Assembly: GCA_015039365.1 (NCBI GenBank)
Contig: WION01000452.1
Span: 1-42,864, forward strand
DNA: 42,864 bases
Direction: 5' to 3'
Origin: Amanita rubescens
Lineage: Eukaryota > Basidiomycota > Agaricomycetes > Agaricales > Amanitaceae
Position 1 is the stretch's first letter. Every line of letters begins with the position of its first letter. Under the pieces are notes generated by a model, which was not told the origin of the DNA, did no database searches, and worked only from the letters and a program-made list of their open reading frames with translations. The position numbers and the translations under genes are program-made. Positions 34,980-42,864 of this stretch are shown piece after piece.

Positions 34980-35727
34980 TACGGTCATGATTTCCCCTTT
35001 ATCTTTGATGTATAATAAATGATCTTTCCTTACACGATGCATGATCTTACACGGCCCTTCATAACATTAATTGACTTGGGCCTTGACACCGGGAACTCGG
35101 CATCTCTTCATTAAACTGAGAGGGCGCGCCATATTCTTCCTTATTCCGTTCCATCCGTTAACAGCGTGAGACGGGACAATTGGGCTACCTGCTATCTCCA
35201 GGTTGATTGATGTTCAGAATCACCAATGGAGAAAAGCATTTGCCTATGCCTGCATGTCCCTTCTGTCATGAACGCCACCAGTCACTTCAGCCGGAACGAC
35301 TTTAAAGCAACCACCTCGATTCACATCCACACTTGCACTCTTTTCCTTATCACCATGAACATTTGTCATGTTCGGTTCACAGATAGCGGTAGATCTGTTT
35401 GCTTTATCTTCTAGCGTTTTGGGGTAGAACTAAACGGCGACCGTCTCCATCGTTTCTGCCACTCAATCTACTACCACGGCGTTCCGCCTCCGATCATTAG
35501 CCCCCCGACGCCCGAAATCCCGGGCCCGACAGGCTAGTTTGCCATGCGCACATATGTACCTTGATACAAAGGTTTCCTCAGATCAATTGAAGCTTATCAT
35601 ACGGCATCAAGTTTATCCGCCGTCTGATAGGAAGAAGTAGGAAGATCTCTGAAGATCTGTCCTGACTTGGAGTGATAGCCGAGAATAATACACGTCACCG
35701 AACTGCAACTCAGGTGTAAGAAGCAGC
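34980..35727. other. Intergenic region with a segment repeated at 42489
   Basis: This is the 3' flank of DUR3 and then of the convergent nuclease-kinase gene. The part 35572-35695 (TTTCCTCAGATCAATTGAAG .. GTGATAGCCGAGAATAATAC) recurs at 42489-42597 next to a DUR3 relic. Nothing else gene-like is supported; a plus-strand frame at 35226-35414 has no coding character. Confidence 0.5.
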
Positions 35728-36759
35728 CTACAATTTATTAATTTGGGCTAATTCGTCATTCATTTGTTCAAGATTTCCCGCCGCCAACGTCTCTAAGTCA
35801 ACCAGGTATACCACACCACCCTTCTTGCAAAAGTTGCGTCGTGCAATATCACCGTGAACATATCCTGCCGAGTGGATGCGAGCAAGAGCAGATCTCATGA
35901 GAGCCCTCGTCTGGGTATCGATTTCCCCGTCTTCCGGGATCGCAGTACCAACGTCTTCAAGAGCAAGGAGCCTCAAGAGTCCCCAAACATCGTAATATCC
36001 GTAGACGCGTGGGATAACTGTACCTTGCAAATAAAGTGGCATAATTGCGCGCCTCCAGATTGAGTGCATCGATGGAATCTCTCCTCTGAAAAAGATCCAC
36101 AATTTTGCAGAAGACATTCAGGTTACCTCCGGCCAAGATTCCTCTCTCCAGTTTTGCCTTTAATGTAGAGCCTCGTCGCGGAACATGACGCACGGCACTA
36201 CGGTCGAAATGGCAAAGACGAGGGTCAAGTGGCAAAACCTGATATGATCCGTTCACGACGACAGAATGGTACGACCGTGCCTCCGCGATGGCTGCGTCAC
36301 GGTTACGAATAGCTGTGAGAGTTACACCGAAGTATCGGTCATCGGGTGCTTTGGCAGGGGTTGGGGAACTATGAAACCGGATAGAATCAGTTTCTGCAAG
36401 CAAAATGGTGCCCACAAAGGCTTTGAGCATACTTGGCGAATGATCCGAATCAACATCAAACTTGATTGGCCCGTAGTACTGCAAGTTTTTGCCTTCGTTA
36501 TCGGCAGTCTCTAATATGCGTTGGAAAAACCAAGCATACTGCATATTACTGAGTATGCCATATTTGTTGTCGTTAAACGTCATATAGCCGTAGAGTTGGA
36601 AGACAGCGTCGATTGACTGTCGCTCCCGAACATTTAAGTTTGCATTTTTATGTGCTTTACGTCGAAAATACGCAGGCAAGTCCTCAAGAGGAGCCGCCCA
36701 TTTTGTCTTGTACTCTACCTGTCCCACAAAGATGAGGCCTGTCAAAAACAGAAATCATT

Positions 36760-36774
36760 GATACACGTACCACA
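36760..36774. repeat. Target-site duplication of the LINE, 5' copy
   Basis: GATACACGTACCACA occurs here and again, identically, at 38629-38643 directly after the poly(A) tail. On the minus strand it contains the splice donor of the host gene (TGTG|GTACGTG), so the insertion duplicated the donor. Confidence 0.92.
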
Positions 36775-38628
36775 TCGCATCTTGATCTGATACCACCACC
36801 TTCTTCTTTTGGAACATGGCCCGTCGTCCTTCAGGACAGTCTCGCGGCAGCCGTGGTCGGTCTCTCCCCCCCCCCCTTTCCTGGTCTGGACGTGGCTCTC
36901 GGGCTACGTCTCAGTCCGATTCCCTGGATGCCTACTTAAACATGGACACTTCGGGGGATGACCCCCCCACGATACAACAATCATCTCGAGCGGGCTCCGC
37001 CCGCTCTGGTGAATTCCCTGATGCTCCTGAACAGTACGGCTTCGTCATCGAAGCATGCGCTGACTTTCGCACTGCAATCGACGGGCTCCGCGCCTCCGCT
37101 CTCCCTCCCACTGTTATCGATGCGCTGGCTGGCGTTATCGGACCTTTTGCCCATGCCTTTGGATTGGACTCCTTCGGCATCTCAGGGGGTAAAAAGTATC
37201 GTGTCAGCCTGATTGGGATTACAGATGTGAAGACATACGACAATGTTATCATACCTGGCCCTCTTCCAACTCTGCCTCCGTTGGCACCGCTCCCAACCAC
37301 GAGAAAGGAGACCCCTGTGCCAGCCCCTGTTGCCCAGGCACCCCTCACTGTTCGGATCAACAAGAAGCGGCTTCTCGGCCGCCCTCCCCCCCTGCCTCCT
37401 GGTAGGCGGTCTTACGCCAGCGTTGCAGGCAAGGGTCCCCCCCCTGTCCTGACGCAGCCTCCCCCTCCTCCTGGTCCCTCGAAGCAAACCGCCAATATCA
37501 AGTCCTGTACTCGCCAAGGGACCAAGGCTTCGGCTTTGGTTCTCCGTTTCCTCCCCAGTCCCGTTGGGCCTGTGGTTCCCCCCCTTACGGATGTCCAAAG
37601 AGTCCTCGCTGGCTCTTCCCCCCCGCCTGTTCATGTAGGCTATACCCTGCGTGGCGATCTCCTGGTGCGTTTCCCCCAGGCGATCGGCCCTGAACTCAAA
37701 AAGGAGGTCATATCCCTCCTATCTACTTTGCATGCAGGGGGCGTTCAGCTCCTCAGCCGGGACACCACGTCCCTCATCAAATTTATGCATGTTCCGACCC
37801 ACCGCCTGATTGGAGGCGCGGCCACATCCGACTGGCTCCAGGCCACGGTCTCCGCTCACCCCCGCTGGAAAGGGGTACATTTCGTACAACAAGCCCACTT
37901 TGTCATACCCTCGGGCAAGACGATTGGTCACACCGCCACTGTCGTGGTTGAAGTCGCCGATGACCGCGCATCCTCTGTCGCGCGTCGCCTCCTCCAGACG
38001 GATGTCCACTTCGATGGCATCCCCTGTCGTGCCCGTCCTTGGGTCTTGCGCAAGGCCTCTCGTCAGTGTGGCATCTGCCTTCGGTGGGGCCACACCTCTC
38101 ATGTCTGTTCGTCGCGCCTCCCTTGGTGCGCCATGTGCGCGAACTGTCACAGTACCGCCGTCCACGAGCAAGCGGTCCAGAAGGACTCCGCTTTACAAGT
38201 CATCAAATGCATCAATTGCCGTGGGCAACACCCCGCTATCTCACGGGACTGCCCCTTCTTCACGTCTAGATTCGACGACAAAGCGCTTGCAATCCTGCAG
38301 GCTAAACGGTTGAAGCAAGTCCACCAGACGCGCGATCAACGTCACGAAAACAAGCACGCCGCCCGGTTCGCTGCTCGTTACGACGGCCTCGAGTCTTATC
38401 GATAGGCCCCTTCACTTTCAAGGATCATCGCTCCATCCCCTGTGACGACACATTCGGGGTGGACTTACGGGCCACCATATGCGGCACTATGCCGATGACG
38501 TGTGTAGTATAAGCGTTTAGTCTTACGGGTTCTTTTTCCTCGCTCTAGTAGTGTTGGCTTTTTTCCCAGTGTACCTATGTAGTGTATGTGGCAATACACT
38601 CCTTCTATTCAAAAAAAAAAAAAAAAAA
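36775..38628 (+). mobile_element. Non-LTR retrotransposon (LINE), ORF1-only copy
   Basis: The 1,854-base element is bounded by a perfect 15-base target-site duplication (36760-36774 and 38629-38643) and ends in 18 A residues (38611-38628). It has a 41-base 5' leader, one long ORF, and about 205 bases of 3' region. No endonuclease, reverse transcriptase or RNase H ORF is present, so it could move only with help in trans. The base composition is clearly richer in C than its surroundings, with runs such as C9 at 36869-36878. The intact ORF, perfect TSD and long A tail suggest a recent insertion. Confidence 0.9.
36816..38405 (+). CDS. LINE ORF1 protein (Gag-like, zinc knuckles)
   Basis: One uninterrupted ORF of 529 residues. 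The N-terminus is Arg/Ser/Pro-rich, followed by a Pro-rich linker (RPPPLPPGRRSYASVAGKG). The SYASVAG motif is typical of ORF1/Gag-like proteins of LINE elements, and a central RNA-binding-type region follows. The C-terminus has cysteine-histidine knuckles at about residues 418-431 (CGICLRWGHTSHVC, the CX2CX4HX4C form), then CAMC..C..H and CINC..H..C variants. ORF1 proteins bind the element RNA and act in forming the ribonucleoprotein. There is no ORF2 downstream. Confidence 0.88.
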   Translation: MARRPSGQSRGSRGRSLPPPLSWSGRGSRATSQSDSLDAYLNMDTSGDDPPTIQQSSRAGSARSGEFPDAPEQYGFVIEACADFRTAIDGLRASALPPTVIDALAGVIGPFAHAFGLDSFGISGGKKYRVSLIGITDVKTYDNVIIPGPLPTLPPLAPLPTTRKETPVPAPVAQAPLTVRINKKRLLGRPPPLPPGRRSYASVAGKGPPPVLTQPPPPPGPSKQTANIKSCTRQGTKASALVLRFLPSPVGPVVPPLTDVQRVLAGSSPPPVHVGYTLRGDLLVRFPQAIGPELKKEVISLLSTLHAGGVQLLSRDTTSLIKFMHVPTHRLIGGAATSDWLQATVSAHPRWKGVHFVQQAHFVIPSGKTIGHTATVVVEVADDRASSVARRLLQTDVHFDGIPCRARPWVLRKASRQCGICLRWGHTSHVCSSRLPWCAMCANCHSTAVHEQAVQKDSALQVIKCINCRGQHPAISRDCPFFTSRFDDKALAILQAKRLKQVHQTRDQRHENKHAARFAARYDGLESYR

Positions 38629-38643
38629 GATACACGTACCACA
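38629..38643. repeat. Target-site duplication of the LINE, 3' copy
   Basis: Identical to 36760-36774 and directly adjoining the A tail. Read on the minus strand it still joins exon 1 of the nuclease-kinase gene to a GTACGT donor. Confidence 0.92.
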
Positions 38644-39156
38644 ACCCTGGGATGCATGGTGGTATCCCGCAACCAAGAAAAGTCGGGCTCCCCAACGATC
38701 TGATTTTTTCCAGAAGGCGAGGAGAACCATCCTTCAATCCCAAGTATACCCAGAACATCTACCACCAAATCGTGCAGTTGTACTTCCGCCACCCGTCGAA
38801 CAGCTTCTTCGTCCGTCACGCGTGGTCGTTTCTTTCGTAGCGGCCCAAGGTCATATTCGGCGCCCAAGGGAATGTTCATAGCGGACATGCGAGCACCAAT
38901 AGCGTCATTAATCTCTGTTTCAAATGTATCCCATCGAACCAAATGTTCAAGATCCGTTCGTGGAAACGCTCGTTCCTTTGTGTACGCGGAACTGTGAAAA
39001 TCTTCGAACCACACGAAACCTGTTGGATTGTAAGACAAAGTTGGGAGCGTGGTTTTCATGATGTTCGAGATTTGTTTGAGGGGGACGCGAGTGACAGGAC
39101 GTTAGCAGGCTCCTACCTAGTCCCTCGGAGTGAGCTTGACGATGTTATGTGAGCGC

Positions 39157-39293
39157 ATCTACAGCACGCACAGACCATTTTGTTAGCAATTATCCTCGTA
39201 TGTTATGACGAAGCCTCCTTTACATTTACTTACATTGTTCTAGGTCTACGCATTTACTGTTTACGTAAAGTCCAAGAATTGGGAGGAACAGGC
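39157..39293 (+). pseudogene. DUR3: DUR3 relic, fragment 1
   Basis: This matches the intact DUR3 gene at about 33023-33150 (CAGCACGCACA.., the intron GTATGTTATGACGAAGCCTC.., and the exon TTACTGTTTACG). It has small deletions that break the frame. Its right end, AGGAACAGGC at 39284-39293, equals the DUR3 sequence at 33172 onwards after a gap of 28 bases. It is directly followed by the segment with the CRN gene. Confidence 0.85.
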
Positions 39294-42227
39294 GTCCAAA
39301 CGATTTGAACTATTTGATGAGTCTTGACTCTTTGACCAGACACACCATACTACTAGTAATGCACTTCTCTGTTTTCACTTTTACAACTCCCTCACGACAT
39401 TCTTCTGAACATACATCCTTAGCTCAAACAAGCTAGCAGACTTAATAATCTTTCGGAGAAAAAAGAGAAATATCACAAATCCATCAGGTCATCCGAATCT
39501 GCTCTTTGATCTGTGTCATTGGCCTGTTTGTATCCTAAAGTCTATGAATGTTCATGTAATAATTGCTATGTACTCACTTCATTTAAAATAGTGTCAAGGA
39601 TCTTTGCATGTTTTCGATCAAACTGGCCCATTGGCAACTCACTTGCATAAACAATGGTTGTCCACTTCCACTCCTCCCCCAGTTTCTGGTTATCCCGGGC
39701 TTCCTCCGCATTCCTCAACTTCTCTGAGCCTACCATAACTAGGTGCCATTTGACACCTGTTTTGTGATTCATCCCATCACGAATCTCGAGAAGGCCATCT
39801 GTTGCAGGCTTATGTACGCCGCTTATTGTGTACTGTAGCGCCCATACATCATCTTCAAAGCGAATGATAGCGTCAACACCTTTGAAGTTGGGCTCTACAG
39901 GTCGCCAGTAGAAATTGTGCGGCGGCTGGATGCGCTTCAGCGCAGTGGAGCCTGCAATCATCCTAGAAGGCACAGGAATGTGGTGTAGTGTTCCATCTAG
40001 GGTATATGCCCCAAGTTTTTCACGCTTCGGTTCGGAAAGGCGGTTATGGGCATAATGCTCAAATAGCCATTCTGCAGCACTACAAAAAGACGGATAACTG
40101 CTGAGCATCCTGAAAAAAGTATGCTGTTGGGCTGCCGCTTGGCGGGACATAGCTAGGCCAAAAGTACGAGAGAGAAACGGGGTTGGGATCTCCAAGGTAT
40201 AGCTTCCTCGCCTGGTTTTCTTCGGCCTGACGGTAAATACCTTAGAAGAAATGTTGTCACCGAAATTCAAATCGATGAGATCCGGAAAAACTGCTGAGAA
40301 TTCAGCTGCTAGTTTGTGGGCCGCTGTGTCGACTTCATTCTTGTAATCATCCTCGTCGAAATTACGGGTGAGAATGTCGATGATGACCCTGGGGCTCGGT
40401 CCATATTTCTCAAAGAGAGATTTACCTTGCGGAATTTCGAGGGCTTTGAGAGCGCTGGTATGAATACATCAGTGGAAGAACGGTGTAGCACACAATATCA
40501 CGCACAGCAATGTTTGAAACTCCTCAGGCCCCCACACGTCCATGATGTACTTACTAGCGCCAAGAATTTTTACCCAACCCTTCCAATGAGTCGAAGACGG
40601 CGAGCTCGTGTGTATGACGTGAAACGCTGACTGCCAGAAGGCGGCGCAAGGGCCGTCTCGAGCGCCTACATCAGTATCGGAAAGTGCCCAGGTCCCTTCT
40701 GGAACACAACCATATGATGTTGTTGAATGCAAAGTTACACCATTCTGATCGAAGAGGCAATATTTATGCGTATCGATCTGGAAAGCGACGGAGCCCCGGT
40801 CATGAAGCCGACGGGCCAAAACGTAAAATAAGAATAGTGACTTTCCTATCAAGTTAAATCAGCCAGAGCCATGCATTCGAGAGTGGACGGACCGATTCCT
40901 GGTTGACCTGTGACTAGCGTTGCCCTCGGTTGTTTTGGCGTCATGAGCGTACGCTCAAGGATATAGTTGTATGCTGCGACATACTCATTACGGATGAGGA
41001 GGATTTTGTCTGGACGTATGATTTGATTGAGGGCGTCGAAAGGCGCAAGGTCGAGAATTGAGCAGGCCAATTCATCCCTGTGGTCAATCCGATCTTTACC
41101 CCACAAATGGGTGTGGAGCTCGTGGAGGCTCGCAAGTACGTTGTCATCGTCTGAAGAGCCATGCGGGAGATTTGAATTCTGAGACGTGGATAGTGGGATG
41201 GCTGCTAATAGGGGTAAATATCAGTGTTATGATGCATATAGGAATGAGAAGTCGAAGGAGAGATGCCGAGGAGTCAGATGAGAATGGAAGACATGAGGCT
41301 GAAAGCTAACACAACGCCCACTCACCCGCTTTGTGTCTTTTACCCCTCTCTTCATCGGAACCAATGCCATCGAGGTTACGCTTGCGGGCGGCTGTGGAGG
41401 TGGCAAGTGCAAGCACAGAATCGTGCGGTGTGATAACACATATGATTCAAAACCGAGACAAGATTGAAGTAACGCTCAACCGTGGAGATTTACTCTCACT
41501 CACCAGTGGTCGGGGCCTTTACAATTATGTGGAGGAACGCGGTGGACGGTTGATTCGGCCAAAGTTCCGAGACGGACTCCCATGTCAACTTTTTGATGCC
41601 CTCAAGATCCCCAAGTCTTAGGTTGCTGAGAGAGGGCTCGTCGTAATCGTTGAGATTAACGTTGACCTGCGGGAGTAAGCCAATGTCACTTCACTTAGCG
41701 ACTCATCAATGGCGCTCACCTTCCACAATTCCAGAGTGTAAGCATCAACATCCTTAAAGGTAACCGCACAATCCTGTTTTATCTTTTGCCTCAAAGTGCC
41801 AGTCACACAATCGTGCCCCACGGTAACTGGAAAGACGCTATATTCCCCTTCGATAACGCAATTAAGATTAAGCTGGCGAGGGTTATCCATGGTCTGAGAT
41901 CACTGGCGAATAACACGCGTCAACAACGTTTGAAGAAGATACGTGTTCTAAAAATGTACATCGCGTCAACGCGACAACGTTGAAATGTTAATATACGGGT
42001 TCTGGAAAGATCGACCCCCAATGGGCATAGCGGGCTATGAAATTGCGTTTGAACGTTCCATAATTCACCTACACAGTGGCACACCAGAAGCAATAAGAAA
42101 TAAACGAGTGAACGGAACAACAAAATGTGATCGACGATAAGATAAACATTTAGAAACCCGAACGATAAGATAGGCAATAAGATAGGTAACAGCTTATGTA
42201 AATAAGGGGGTGGAGAGCAACATTTAC
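39294..42227. mobile_element. Candidate single-gene insertion carrying the CRN gene
   Basis: This 2.93 kb separates two neighbouring pieces of one DUR3 copy. The string AGGAACAGGC stands at both borders (39284-39293 and 42228-42237) but only once in the intact DUR3, as expected of a target-site duplication of 8-10 bases. The segment contains the CRN gene with 190 bases after its stop and about 340 bases before its start, and nothing else. I see no clear terminal inverted repeats (ends GTCCAAACG.. and ..CAACATTTAC) and no poly(A) tail. A small DUR3 deletion at the left border leaves room for another history. Confidence 0.5.
39484..41890 (-). CDS. Crinkler (CRN)-type protein: ubiquitin-like header, P-loop NTPase, nuclease-like C-terminus
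   Basis: CRN/CR-type proteins are modular: a ubiquitin-like header, a P-loop NTPase and a variable C-terminal effector domain, often of nuclease type. Seven exons join in phase here. The header reads LNLNCVIEGEYSVFPVTVG, TLRQKIKQ and TLELWKVNVN. A Lys/Arg-rich linker (KRNLDGIGSDEERGKRHK) may be a nuclear localisation signal. The NTPase has LIRNEYVAAYNYILERTL, Walker A GQPGIGKS (split by an intron after GI) and GTWALSDTD. The C-terminal part has PPHNFYWRPVEPNFKGVDAI and WALQYTIS; the D..QxT pattern fits the divergent restriction-endonuclease fold of CR effectors. No signal peptide is seen. All exons are open, about 620 residues, so it appears functional. The last exon is short and ends IRMT. 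Confidence 0.88.
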
Positions 42228-42483
42228 AGGAACAGGCACAGGCCAATCCTGTTCCCTGTAATTTCCAAGAAGCCTACTGGCAACGTGCTATCGCAAGTCG
42301 ACCCACTGGGGGGCCTCGCTTGGTATGTATTTCTATACTGAACTATGAATTAATTAATTATCTTTCGTTAATTTTAACACTTGTCAGGTTTGCCATTCCA
42401 TTCATGTTCTCAACTACTCTCAGTCTTGCCGCTTGGCTCTACGAAATGACCCGGACACGCCACTTTTGTCTGCTGCAGATGTC
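42228..42483 (+). pseudogene. DUR3: DUR3 relic, fragment 2
   Basis: This matches the intact gene at 33172-33530 from AGGAACAGGCACAGGCCAATCC onward. It carries at least two internal deletions (one removes the GSYLTMRSKNG exon part, one removes the TTVKAYLL part) and includes the intron that ends TTTTAACACTTGTCAG. It stops at GCAGATGTCTC and then jumps to sequence otherwise found 2 kb further downstream of the intact gene. Confidence 0.88.
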
Positions 42484-42488
42484 TCAGT

Positions 42489-42597
42489 TTCCTCAGATCA
42501 ATTGAAGCTTAACATACGGCATCAAGTTTATCCGCCGTTTGATAGGAAGATCTCTGACGATCTGTCCTAACCTGGAGTGATAGCCGAGAATAATACA
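42489..42597. repeat. Copy of the DUR3 3' flank (35572-35695)
   Basis: GTTTCCTCAGATCAATTGAAG .. GTGATAGCCGAGAATAATACAC matches 35572-35695, lacking about 12 bases around the GAAGAAGTAG stretch. Together with the DUR3 fragments it shows that the intact DUR3 with its 3' flank was once duplicated, and that the second copy lost about 2 kb between. Confidence 0.85.
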
Positions 42598-42790
42598 CCG
42601 TCTCTGGATAATCGGCTATAATCCGGCGGGTGTGGGCGATACAAGCGATCTGCGATACATTGCACCGGACTCCAGTATGTTCACATCTTTTTAGGATGAA
42701 GTATATCCATCACAGGTATAATTTCAGATATAACCAACGCAACTTGACGCTACGTCACCCACATCTAAACTATTCCACCGCTCCGAAACA

Positions 42791-42864
42791 ATGTCATCCG
42801 AACAACTCAAGCTCAAATTTTATCGACTCGATGTTTTTACTACAGTGCCCTACAAAGGCAACCC
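42791..42864 (+). CDS. PhzF-family protein (5' end only)
   Basis: The frame starts ATG at 42791 and runs off the window after 24 codons. It reads LKFYRLDVFTTVPYKGNP, the characteristic start of the PhzF (phenazine biosynthesis-like) family: a [YF]-x-[QRL]-[VL]-D-[VA]-F-T strand, then P-[YF]-x-G-N-P. These are diaminopimelate-epimerase-fold isomerases; most fungal members have no proven substrate. Only this N-terminal strand is visible, so integrity cannot be judged. Confidence 0.75.
   Translation, partial: MSSEQLKLKFYRLDVFTTVPYKGN

Larger units (their letters stand above)
35728..39059 (-). pseudogene. PD-(D/E)XK nuclease-like plus protein kinase gene, frameshifted and carrying a LINE
   Basis: Exon 1 is 39059-38640 and exon 2 starts at 36718; both splice edges are phase 0, joining PRVV to VEYKTKW. 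The N-terminal half has a nuclease-type signature, GEPDFSWL then VEYK (PD..ExK), and VFQLYGYMTF. The C-terminal half has a kinase catalytic loop YVHGDIARRNF and VYLVDLET in place of DFG. Such nuclease plus kinase proteins are frequent in Agaricomycetes and occur as effector-type modules of the Crinkler class; the function here is unknown. Two oddities are seen. First, the reading frame changes by one base near 36025-36045, between EARNYATL and LQGTVIPRVYG, with no intron to explain it. Second, the single intron is 1.9 kb because a LINE sits in it in antisense. The frameshift makes it a likely pseudogene unless it is a sequence error. Confidence 0.8.

Noticed and set aside
36932..37634. Long minus-strand open frames opposite LINE ORF1
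   Set aside because: They are GC-rich shadows of ORF1, whose zinc knuckles and full-length frame are clear on the plus strand.
39294..42227. Terminal inverted repeats at the ends of the CRN-bearing segment
   Set aside because: The outer 12 bases of the two ends do not pair beyond GT, so a standard cut-and-paste element is not supported.
1..42864. CRISPR arrays, operons, ribosome-binding sites or rRNA
   Set aside because: The window is eukaryotic with spliced genes; no spaced short repeats or rRNA-like segments were seen.

Overview
The window is a piece of a filamentous basidiomycete genome, most likely an Agaricomycete. The basis is: genes cut into many exons by introns of about 45-60 bases with GT..AG ends and CTAAC/CTGAC-like branch sites; a eukaryotic tRNA-Trp with a short intron; a Pil1-type eisosome gene; a DUR3 urea transporter; NACHT-type NLR genes; and a Crinkler (CRN) gene. 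All calls come from reading the sequence and joining exons by hand. No database search was possible. Boundaries given as exact are those where splice phases agree on both sides; others are marked as uncertain.

Layout. (1) 1-4.7 kb: a cytochrome P450 gene on the minus strand that lies between two ~90-base direct repeats. (2) 4.98-9.93 kb: a tRNA-Trp gene, then on the minus strand a Pil1/LSP1 eisosome gene, a small secreted cysteine-rich protein and a small unassigned protein. (3) 9.92-24.86 kb: a large tandem duplication. Each unit holds a minus-strand NACHT NLR followed by PEX19. Unit A (9.92-16.62 kb) has an intact NLR and a dead PEX19. Unit B (16.62-24.86 kb) has an intact NLR and the intact PEX19 with a CaaX box, plus about 1.4 kb absent from unit A, which carries an unassigned coiled-coil gene and an Hsp70-like relic. 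(4) 24.96-30.8 kb: tRNA-Thr and a long plus-strand F-box-like gene whose 1.3 kb first intron appears to hold an antisense gene. (5) 31.98-34.98 kb: an intact DUR3 urea transporter in 20 exons, with GATA motifs and a TATA box upstream. (6) 35.7-39.06 kb: a PD-(D/E)XK nuclease plus kinase gene on the minus strand, frameshifted, with a LINE-type element in its first intron. (7) 39.16-42.6 kb: a broken second copy of DUR3, split by a 2.9 kb segment that is essentially one CRN gene. (8) 42.79 kb to the end: the start of a PhzF-family gene.

How it fits together. Housekeeping genes (PIL1, PEX19, DUR3, tRNAs) alternate with fast-evolving conflict-type genes (two NLRs, a CRN effector, a nuclease-kinase). 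The conflict genes are where duplications, insertions and breakage are concentrated. The most interesting point is that the CRN gene sits as a compact single-gene insertion inside a DUR3 relic, with the same 10-base string at both edges. That is what one would expect if CRN-type genes move as selfish DNA units. A second point is a LINE copy that keeps ORF1, an 18-A tail and a clear 15-base target duplication but has no reverse transcriptase ORF.
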